From Viola odorata (Eukaryota > Streptophyta > Magnoliopsida > Malpighiales > Violaceae), in NCBI GenBank assembly GCA_963691705.1, contig OY829538.1:14162443-14226442 (forward strand): a stretch of 64,000 bases of DNA. Direction: 5' to 3'. Both the position numbers and the translations under genes were made by a program. The notes below the pieces were generated by a model that saw only the letters and a list, made by a program, of their open reading frames with translations, did no database searches and was not told the origin of the DNA. Shown here piece by piece: positions 55,001-64,000 of this stretch. Positions within the stretch are counted from its first letter, which is position 1. Every line of letters starts with the position of its first letter.

Positions 55001-57190
55001 TCATCCTTTGCGGCAGCCACACCCTGTTGTCCTCTTTACATCAGCATTCGAAATTTACGGGGTCCTCGCCCTGGTTTCAATCTACATTCCTATATGAACA
55101 TCGCAGGGGGCATCAATGTCAGAGTGAGGTCTACATTCATATTTCCGCAGCAGCGCCTTGCACCGACCTCAGCACTTTTACTGCACATATTAGAGAAGTC
55201 CATTTTCTTCTCTGCCTCTTTCATTTTTGTACAATCATTCATTCCCACATTGAGGGCAACATTTTAAATTGTTCATAAAGTTTTGTGAGCGACCATGCCC
55301 TCATGTTTTGTCTGTAAAATCGATAAGAGTTTTGAGTTTATAAACTATGCATAAAATTCTTTCAATAAAATCCATACTACCCTCAAAATTTTCAAACCTT
55401 CCATAAACTGAGCATGTTCAACATGTTACTGCATCATGGATAACATGTGCATCCATTCAAAATTGTATGACATGCATGATCTCATCTGCTAACTCTTATA
55501 TCTGCAGCATGCCTTAGGCGTAAGCAATCATCAACATCTCCCCGTGAGCATTTTGGGCCTTCACACCTTATTTCTTTCATGAGTGCAAATGCCTGACTAA
55601 GTGCTAGTTAGATTTGCATAATATCCAGGGTACATGCACCATCAGACATGGGATAGTTGTAAGATGACATTGGACTTTGCTCTTTGCTTCCACCTTTCTT
55701 TGGTCTTCTCATTCTTTTGTCTGCAAACACTTACTTTTGCTCTCTATTTAATTCATTTATTTTCTAAGCCGCTTGTAAAATCTTCCATTTCCACTCAAAC
55801 TCCCATTTAATAAATGAGCAGTGCCCAACTGAGGTTGTCAGCCGAAGGTAAGGTGTATATCAAACGTAGTCCGAATACAGAAGAGAAGGGAAAGAGAAAC
55901 TCCCGAGGATTTCTGATGATTAATGCCAGAAAAAGGGCCGAATAAATCAAGACTTGAAGGCCCCCGCCAAAGACAAGACGAAATGGTACTTGCTTTGCTT
56001 GCAAAAAGAAAAAAGGAAGAAAGAAAAAGGAAAGAAAAAGGCAAAATAAAAAAAAAGAAAAAAGAGAAGTGTTCAAAAAATACATCAAAACAAAAGCAGA
56101 AGCAAGTACAAAAAAGGGCCCCAGGATCAGCTCTAAAAACTCCATCGAAAAAATAGCCCTCGTGAAGATCCAAGAACTTGTGCACAATGCCCTCAAAGCA
56201 ATCAAGAAGTAGCATCCCCTGCGAAGGTTCAAGGATTGATGCGCTTCATCAACAACAAAGTAATGTCCAAAGGAAAAGGGATCATCCCCGACGAAGATCA
56301 AAGAATTTGAGCACTTCGTCCTTAAAATGACCAAGAAGGAGCATCTCCAGCAAAACTCAAGCGCTTCGCCGACAGAAGATGATCTCAGGATAAATCATCC
56401 CCAGAGAACTTGTGCACTTTGCCCTCAATGCCGCCAATCAACAAGCGCTGCTTATTAAACCCTTTTTTCTGCTAAAAAACATCTTGCTAAATAGACTTTT
56501 TTCTTCCTTCTTTCAAAAAACTACACACCACATTTCTTTTCTCTTTCAAAGTCCTTTCGATTATATGAAGGCCGATGCATGTGCATCTTTGTTTGAAGTT
56601 TATTCACTCGGATTGACATTGCAAATCTAACTTCGTGCTATGTTTGTTGCATTTTGATGAGTGTAAACACGTAACCTTATTTCTGAGTGTGAGTGTAAAC
56701 ACCAGTGTCCAGTGAGGATTGTCTATGTCTACATGTTGTGGGAAAGTCTTGTCCTTGAGGTTGTTATCTCCTGGGCAAGATGCAGATGCTTTTCTAGGCT
56801 TGTATCAAGCATGCTCATATGACAGAAAATTGGATGACATGTTCTCCAGAAATGCATAAACTTGTTGAACCTTCTCTTCATAGGGAAGTGGTTTTTATAA
56901 AATACTGGGGGCAAACCTTAGGGTAGTGTGGGAATACTTTCATATACACCATACATGATTTGATTTCATTGTTCCCATTTATCAATTGCTTTCTCTTTTT
57001 CCACCCATTGCTGCTTCGTGTTTGTTTCCTCCCTATTTGCGGGATACAGATATGCGTCAGTGGAATCTCACACTGTGATCAATCTCCGCCAACAAATCCA
57101 TCCAACACCCGAATGGAGTACGTTACCACTCCTCAATCAACTTCGTGTGGTAGCCCATCTTCTCCACCGTCCAATGAGTATCCGAATGGA
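52080..57190. other. Long non-coding interior of the Ogre-like element
   Basis: No pol motif on either strand. It holds repeated GGGGGCAA motifs (52331, 52403, 53963, 54939, 56907), a ~50-bp degenerate repeat 'CAACATCCC..GGGCAGC..GCCCGA' (about 54430-54580, recurring at about 57895-58050) and a purine-rich AAAG tract (55990-56080). Short open frames, including the Lys-rich one at 55923-56156, look compositional. Confidence 0.55.
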
Positions 57191-57211
57191 GCACGTTACC
57201 ACTCCATAATA

Positions 57212-57655
57212 AAAAAACTTTCGTGTGGTGGTTCAAAACCCCACCTTTCAAAATTTCGTGTGACGGTTCAAAACCCCACCTTTCAAACTTTCGTGTGGCG
57301 GTTCAAAACCCCACCTTTCAAAATTTCGTGTGGCGGTTCAAAACCCCACCTTTCAAAATTTTGTGTGGCGGTTCAAAACCCCACCTTCCAAGTTTCGTGT
57401 GGCGGTTCAAAACCCCACCTTTCAAAATTTCGTGTGGCGGTTCAAAACCCCACCTTCCAAGTTTCGTGTGGCGGTTCAAAACCCCACCTTCTAAGTTTCG
57501 TGTAGCGGTTCAAAATCCCACCTTTTAAATTTCGTGTGGCGGTTCAAAACCCCACCTTTCAAGTTTCGTGTGGCGGTTCAAAACCCCTCATTTCAACATT
57601 TCGTGTGGTGGTTCAAAACCCTACCTTCCAAGTTTTGTGTGGCGGTCTTGTCGTG
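57212..57655. repeat. ~35-bp minisatellite, about 13 units
   Basis: Unit TTTCGTGTGGCGGTTCAAAA followed by CCCCACCTTTCAAAA or CCCCACCTTCCAAG (34-36 bp). High similarity between units indicates recent expansion. Length of about a third-codon multiple gives repeat-like translations in several frames. Confidence 0.85.
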
Positions 57656-58234
57656 CGGTGACTTGGTTGTCCACATTAGTGTGATGACTTGGTCGTCCAC
57701 TTATCAGTCTTATCGTGGTAATTTGGTCACCCGAATTAGTGTGACGACGTGGTCACCCGTTTTCGCACATGTCCTTTTGAATATTGTAAGCGGTCACGTC
57801 CCCATAATATAATATCCCCACATACATCATTTCTTCATTTTGTGGGTCCACACCAATGTCCGGAGAGCGACAGCATCGCACGGACGTGCATTTACATCTT
57901 CAGCACCAACCTCCAACGGGCAGTACTGTCCGAGAGGAATTCAACACTGACATCCAACGGGAAGCAGCGTCCGGAAGGATTTCGCATCAACATCCAACAG
58001 GCAACAACGTTTGAGTGGAGTTTTCCAAGCAGGGGGCAACAACGCCCAAGCAAAGCTGCATCACCATTAATTTTCTACATCAATCAGCGACGGCCTACGA
58101 GTACGACCCTCGACGGAGCTGAAGTTTACGTTTTCTGCATCGACGTCTGACAATTGCGGTGTCCCCATTCAGATGTCAATTTCATTTCCTACATCGAGGT
58201 CTCGGATCTCAAGTTTACATTTTAGTGATTTATT

Positions 58235-58480
58235 TTCCTGCACAAAGGTATGGACTGCGAGTGCTACCCTCGCCCTACCTGATTTACTTTCCTACACAAA
58301 GGTATGGACTGCGAATGCTACCCTCACAAAGGTATGGACTGTGAGTGCTACCCTCGCCCTACCTGATTTACTTTCCTACACAAAGGTATGGACTGCGAGT
58401 GCTACCCCCACCCTACCTGATTTACTGTTCTGCACAAAGGTATGGACTCCGAGTGCTACCCTCGCCCTACCTGATTTACA
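58235..58480. repeat. ~54-bp tandem repeat, four full units and one short
   Basis: Unit CACAAAGGTATGGACTGCGA then GTGCTACCCTCGCCCTACCTG and a T-rich part. Followed by two copies of CCCACTATCAGGGAAGTCGT (58501, 58551). Confidence 0.8.
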
Positions 58481-58746
58481 TTTCATTATCTACATTTTAT
58501 CCCACTATCAGGGAAGTCGTCATTTACATTTCCGCCAATTTGCATTTCAGCCCACTATCAGGGAAGTCGTTATTTACATTTTTGCCGATTTACTTTTCAT
58601 CCCAGTATCAACAACATTTACATTTTTGTATCCACTAATCATCCCATTATTAGGGAAGTTTGCATTTACATTTTGCATTTTTCAAACGATTGCTGGTTCG
58701 GGAGCAACCATCTTTACTGATGAAATCAGATTTTTGATAAGACAGT

Positions 58747-58759
58747 AAAGGGGGGCAAC
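58747..58759 (+). promoter_or_regulatory. Polypurine tract of Ogre-like element
   Basis: AAAGGGGGGCAAC directly before the TGTTGCTACCCG LTR start. Confidence 0.6.
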
Positions 58760-60390
58760 TGTTGCTACCCGATTTGGGATTTTAAATTTTTCATTTGTCG
58801 CGTTCTTATCATCAATTTTTCAAAAAAATCTTACTTCCATTTATTTTCCTCCAACTGATGTTTATTTTTACACTTAATGTCGTTTAAGTTTTATTTCATA
58901 CTTTTTCGCATCTTTATCACTTTTTTCCGTTCGAATCCGTATCGGTTCCCGAGTCAAATTCTCGAAGCCGATGGTCGAACAACTTTGGTCATTAGCTACT
59001 TACTTTTTATTATTAATTTTATTTTTATTTTTCTAACTCGCACCATCTCTTTGCATCTTGTACAATTTTTATTTTAGCATTTTCTTACGCTCGAACTTTT
59101 ATCGCTCGCAAGCAATTTTTTTATTGAACTGCGTCGCTCACTGTAGGTTAATTATTTCAGCTTATTTTATTCTACATTTTAGCATTTTTTTTTTAGTTTT
59201 TATCCATTTTCAGGCGAAATTGCCCATACCATTGGCTCGAACCAATAAATAAATACTTTCCATCTCCATCTCATCACAACCGTTGGATTGGTCAACCAGT
59301 GGATGGTCAACCATCCAACGGTCGTCCTTTTTTTCGTTAAACCATCCAACCATCTAACTTCCATCAACATTTAATGCATTTCACCTATCCCCCTGCTCTC
59401 TCGATTTCTCCCCGGCTAAGATCAACACAATGTCATGTCAGTCCACTATTTTCTTAGCTACCTCATACTCTCCTCCACCACCTCAACTAGCCATAAATAG
59501 CTATCCCTTGCTCTCGTTCATGGGGGGGGGGGGGGGGGGTGGGGGGAGGGGAGAGCTCACAATGGCCGGTATCCATTCTCACTTATCTCCATTTTTCAAA
59601 ATCTCCATCCCTCCACTGCCAGTAAATCAACCATACTGCCATCATCACCACCAAAGCGCCACTGCCCAAATCAAATAAATTTCCATCTTCCTCAATCGGC
59701 CAACCACCAAGCCAACTCAACTACTGTCAAACCTAAGACACTGATTCATAAAATTCACACACCAAATTATACATTACCCTCTCAATCTCGAACTTACTCA
59801 TTGCCAATTCCAGCCTCCCCCAATTAATTCAATCCCCTGCAAATAAAAGCCCAATTTATCCTCCCCTAAATTAAATCCCAGGAGCAATCCCCTGCAATTT
59901 TCAAACCAGCTAATGCAAAATCAATTTCAAATCCTCACTACAAAAACCAATTCCCTGAGAAATTAAATCCAATCATCCCTAAATTAATTGAATCCTCTGG
60001 CAAATTCAATTAATTCAATCCACTCTCCTTCGTCTCATAGCCGAACCTATAAAAACCCAGCCGCAAAATCAATCCTAAATCGACATCACCACCACCGAAT
60101 CACCCTCCGGCCAAACCGTCACCGCATCATCACCGCCACCGATACTCATTTCCGCTCTTTCCCGAACTTCGGTCGCGGATCGGATCTGCTCTAACTACCG
60201 GGAGATCGAGAAAGCATCAAGTCTGTTTCCTTTTTGTTTACTGCTTTTGTTTCGCTGCTTTGGTTTTATTTTGCAAGAGAAGGGTTAATGGCAGAGAAAG
60301 AAGAAGATGAGAGGTTGAGAGTCTTTGGGTTGGAGGAAAGAATTAATTTAATTTAGGCAGAGAAAGGGAGTTGTTTTAATTTGGGTTGCT
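58760..60390 (+). repeat. 5' part of Ogre-like 3' LTR
   Basis: Starts TGTTGCTACCCGATTTGGG. Contains a poly-G run (59521-59548) and T-rich sequence; ends in the stretch shared with 48429-48456, after which the hAT-like end begins. Confidence 0.55.
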
Positions 60391-62579
60391 GGTAGGGGTG
60401 TCCATCAGACGGTAGATCGGTATACCGTCCGAAATATTTCGGTATTCGGTATACCGAACCGCCTAAAAAAATTACCATACCTTACTAAACTATATTTCGA
60501 TACCATACCGAAATTAGTTCGGTACGGTATTTTGGTATACTGAAATACCAAACAGTTTATTAAGCAATGACAATTTTCAGTTTTTCCTGGATTTCAATCT
60601 AAAACCGTACTTAAATAATTAATTCCAACAACATAACAAAATTCCAATAGTACATAAATAATTAATTCCAACAACATAACAAAACTCCAACAGTACATAA
60701 ATATTGGTACTTAAATTGTTCTTAAATTCCAACAGTAACAAAAACAAATGGGTCAGGCATTGTTCTTTCAAATGCAGTCAACAAGCAGTGGCCCGAGACT
60801 CCGGACAGTAACAGGAAAGCAGGTGCTGACCCCCTAATAATGCTGAATTTTTCTATAACCTCCTCAACACTTGTGTAGATTGACATCCCACTATGAATAT
60901 TCACCATAACTCAGTCACATGAACTATGGGTCAGGCATTGTTCTTTCAAATGCAGTCAACAAGGTGGCCCGAGACTCCGGACAGTAACAAGAATTAGTAA
61001 CAAATGACTAGCACTTAAATTCCAAACAGTAACAAAAATATAAATGAGTAGCACTTAAATTCCAACAGTAACAAACATAAATATTGGTAATTTCCTTCAA
61101 GGATGGAATGCCATCTAAATAAATTCAGCATAAAAGAGCAGAAAATTAACAGAAATCACAACATTAACATGCCCTATTTTGTAATTGTAGTTCAAAAAAC
61201 AAATTCTTGTCACTTTTTGAGATGTAAATGCTATGAAAGCTACCTCCAAGGATATAAAGAATATACATGGTGCATATAGACTTATTTTAGTGGTTTTTTA
61301 CTGCCATCATTCAAGCACAAACTATACATCAATTCACACATGCTCTCTTCTAATTTTGCTAAAAAATTCTTCCTTCTTCAACTAATATAATAATAATTAA
61401 TAATTCCCCAAACAATATTGAAAATTAGAAAAGCAAAGGAAAATTAGAAGTGAATATATATATCAAAACACATGTGAGGATGGAATAATCTAATAATACT
61501 ATGGTTTTGATTAAAATAATAATTTCCAGGAATGATACCTAGAAACACAGCAGGAGACTGACTTCAAAGATACATGGCATGATCTTGAGTCAAGACACCA
61601 TACACATTTGTTTAGGCCTATCAGAAAACACTACCCATAGGCGGCCTTCTTGAATTCATCTTCTTGACAGTGAAGTTATGAGAATTAATAAGACTATAAT
61701 ACTACATCAAAAATGACAGTGAAGTGATGAGAATTAATAAGCCTACACTACAGCATCTCTTTACAAACAAATCAATTGGAAAACTTGTATCTATACATTC
61801 ATTAATACTCTATGATAGACATATACTACATCAAAAATTCATCTATAAGAGCTTATGAAACCAAGATTCTTGACAGTGAAGTGATGAGAATTAATAAGAC
61901 ACTAAAAGCGATTGTCTATACTTTCTGGGGCACTAACCCTTCTTCCCCTTCTTCAGCATATCGTAAAACAAAATATTCATCAAAGTATTCCTAATAATTC
62001 CCCCATCGAACAAACAAAGCCTAGCTGCCCATATCTACATCATTTTATATTAATTTAAGTACCATCCATCCATCTTAATTATATATATATATATATAATG
62101 CTGGCAAAATATCAACAATTCAGGAAGAACCCATTTCAGGATACAAACCCCAGAATTGAACAAAACTTCACATCCATAATCAACAACACAAGATAAATAA
62201 AATGCATATATGATATAATAAAACACTGGTATTAAAGCCCAGAATTGGAGCAACACAGTCAATTAAACAACAGTCAATTGAACAACAAGAGCGAGAAAAG
62301 TTGAAATAGGGGAATCGATCCAGAAATAACAATTAGAAGAGGGGAAAAACTCACAGGTAGGGGTGAGTCGTGACAGACGTGAATCGATCTAGAAATGAAA
62401 GCGTGAGGGTGAACAGCGACGGTGAAGGATAGGCCGAGAGGGTGAGAGTCGAGGCTGAGAATTGACGGTCAGAGGCCTTGAGGGTGAACGGGGACAGTGA
62501 AGGAGAGGCCGAGAGGGTGAGAGTCGAGGCTGAGAATCGATGGTGGCGTGATGGTGAACGGCGACGGTGAAGGAGAGGC
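60391..62579. mobile_element. hAT-like transposon end with AT-rich interior
   Basis: Starts TAGGGGTGTCCATC (60393), followed by dense CGGTATACCG-type subterminal inverted motifs (60415-60560), typical of plant hAT non-autonomous elements. No transposase is visible and no inverted 3' end was found before 62580. The interior has a ~60-bp direct duplication (60750-60805 and 60930-60985, GGTCAGGCATTGTTCTTTC...) and three copies of TGACAGTGAAGTGATGAGAA (about 61664, 61714, 61873). Confidence 0.5.
62395..62579. repeat. ~60-bp G/A-rich minisatellite, about three units
   Basis: Unit 'GGGTGAACGGCGACGGTGAAGGAGAGGCCGAG', 'GGTGAGAGTCGAGGCTGAGAAT' with variants. Abuts the Athila-type LTR at 62580. Confidence 0.65.
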
Positions 62580-64000
62580 TGATAGCACGTTTCATACTCT
62601 CGGTTTTACCCTCCTTTCTAGCCCTTTCGGGGGCTCGATGTCGCTATTTGACCCTCATTTCAATCTTATTTGCAGATTAGCATCAAAGGAGGGAAAATGA
62701 CGAAAAGAAGCGATTTTAGAGCATTTCTGATCCGATTTTCCAGGTCTAGAAGAAAGAATGTCGTCAAGACCTCGACGCGAACCAGACCAGTGCGCTGTCT
62801 CAAGGCCTCGACAGTTCTGAGCCTTCTTCCAAAGAAAGCATCTTCTGAGATCCGCACGGAATCCCAGGCATTTCCAGAAGGCATCAGGCGTGTCAGGAAT
62901 CCCAGAATATTCCTTTTGCAAGGACATGTGCTGTCACGCCCTCATTGCCCTTAGCTGTTTTTGTCTCCTAGCTAGTTTAGGCTATATAAGCATAGTTTTA
63001 GGGTTTTTGTAAGGACGGTTGTTCCAAGGATAATTTCTTACATTAGTTTCAGTATTTATTTTCTGGGGATCATCTCCTCTTCTCGATCAAGAGCAGCCAT
63101 TGTCAACAGCGTTCCTCTTCGATTATTTAATTAATCTATCGGTTTACTCTACTCCCTTTTCTACTTTCTTTAGTTTATCATTGTATGATTCTATCTACCT
63201 ATTGTTTATATTATAGTATGAGTAGCTAAATACCCCTTTCTTGGTGAAGGGTGTTCCACGGGTTGCAGGGTTCGGCTAAGAGGTCTAATGCATGCTTAAC
63301 ATATTCTCTTGTGACACATAACTGTTTACCGATTTAATTACATGCTTGTCTAGAAATGTTAAAAGCTTGATCATCTTTTAGTATTTCTGCATGAGTAACG
63401 TCATATTCCAGGGTTATAACTGATGCGAAGCCCTGGAGTTTGAGCAAACACCTAGGGGAGGCAGCGCGAGAGGCCTCACCTAGGGGTATACAGCTATCTA
63501 GGGTATGCGATACGAGTTTGACAAGCTGAGTTATCGCGCCCTAGATCTCTCTTACCTCTCCTTCATGGGCGTTCTGAATTTAGCCTCCCTACTTCGAGCC
63601 CGTGACAGGCCGGACGGTCAAGGCTACCTTTTGATGACAAGGGAGGTAGCTGGGAGGATGGTTGAACATCAAGGTCACCTCATATGTGGAAACGGGGGGT
63701 GACTTTTATCTACGAAGGTAAGCAGGGGATGCGGTGTGGAAACGCGGTCCCTATAGCAGATCTGCACATGAGTCTGGAAAACCTCTGCACCGATGACTAG
63801 CCGACCTAGAAAATAACCCAAGGGAGCACCTTTCGCTAAGACCTTGTCCTATTTGATTAATATCTTTTTCATTACTTTTCCTGCATTCGATCTGTTACGT
63901 CTCTTGCTCTGGATTGCAATTTACATATCTTGCCCTGGATTACGATTTACTTTCGTGCCCTAGATAAGTACTTTCTAATTCTGTTTTGTTAGCTCCCATA
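62580..64000 (+). repeat. Athila-type LTR, cut by window end
   Basis: TGATAGCACG start. It is alignable with 36302-37700 (shared 'CCTAGCTAG', TATATAAG at 62983-62990, GAGTAGCTAAATACC and later blocks), but diverged. About 200 bp should remain beyond the window. It may be the 3' LTR of Athila element 1, or an independent insertion or solo LTR. Confidence 0.75.

Larger units (their letters stand above)
48428..60390 (+). mobile_element. Ogre-like Tat element, non-autonomous or gutted, with incomplete LTRs
   Basis: 3' part of a 5' LTR (48428-49440), PBS 49444-49460 (TGGCGACTTCACTAGGG, Arg-tRNA-type as in Ogre), gag relics (50779-52075), then 6.7 kb without any RT, RNase H or integrase motif, several minisatellites, a polypurine tract AAAGGGGGGCAAC (58747-58759) and the start of a 3' LTR at 58760 (TGTTGCTACCCG). 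The LTR copy is interrupted at 60391 by an hAT-like end. About 28 bp near 48429-48456 and 60363-60390 are shared. Confidence 0.72.

Noticed and set aside
55923..56156. Lys-rich small protein
   Set aside because: Low-complexity AAAG-rich tract inside a non-coding retroelement interior; no homologue recognised.
57212..57655. CRISPR-like array
   Set aside because: Units are contiguous minisatellite copies without unique spacers, in plant DNA, with no cas genes.
56960..57812. Open frames reading repeated 'WRFKTPPFK' and 'VAVQNPTFQ'
   Set aside because: They are translations of the ~35-bp minisatellite in several frames, with no promoter or codon bias.
58173..58748. 191-codon plus-strand open frame
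   Set aside because: Made of the 54-bp tandem repeat and flanking T-rich DNA; two frames give equally 'good' translations.
59521..59550. Poly-G run as a functional G-quadruplex
   Set aside because: A long G homopolymer could equally be slippage or an assembly error; nothing else supports a function.

Overview
The window is repeat-dense, heterochromatin-like DNA of a flowering plant, most likely a eudicot. The evidence is nested LTR retrotransposons of plant-only lineages (Ty3/gypsy Tat, Athila and Ogre-like, plus a Ty1/copia remnant), an hAT-like transposon end, and a broken plant B3-domain gene. I see no intact ordinary host gene and no tRNA or rRNA gene. The species cannot be told from the sequence.

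Layout. (1) 1-15126: a Tat-lineage gypsy element on the minus strand, cut off by the window start; its 5' LTR is 14604-15126. (2) 15127-17761: spacer with an AT-rich foldback (about 15135-16195) and a two-exon B3-domain gene fragment. (3) 17762-36301: a minus-strand copia remnant. Its left LTR is split by (4) a complete 16.0-kb Tat element on the plus strand (18013-34027, 503-bp LTRs, 5-bp TSD GCAAC). Its right LTR is broken by (5) an Athila element (36302 onward), whose gag is interrupted by (6) a second Athila element (38752 to about 48356: LTR, PBS, gag-pol, env-like region). (7) 48428-60390: an Ogre-like, apparently non-autonomous element with PBS, gag relics, several minisatellites, PPT and LTR pieces. 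(8) 60391-62579: hAT-like terminus and AT-rich DNA. (9) 62580-64000: an Athila-type LTR running off the window.

The most interesting content is a cassette of four genes (my labels AG1-AG4) in both Tat elements. It lies between integrase and the 3' LTR, on the strand opposite to gag-pol. Each gene has its own TATA box; AG1 and AG2 have poly(A) signals; AG2-AG4 have upstream CACGTG G-boxes kept in both copies. AG3 and AG4 are paralogues of about 720-730 residues with an N-terminal domain resembling the 'putative gypsy type transposon' family, a low-complexity linker, a coiled-coil tail and antisense-strand introns. AG1 (125 aa) and AG2 (143 aa) are open in both copies. In AG1 the two copies differ by about 18 synonymous and 7 non-synonymous changes, which suggests protein-level selection. 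In the right copy pol is riddled with stops although its LTRs are about 98% identical.

The two Tat elements stand head to head and give an apparent ~15-kb inverted repeat. The TSD and LTR divergence show two separate insertions of one family, not a segmental palindrome.
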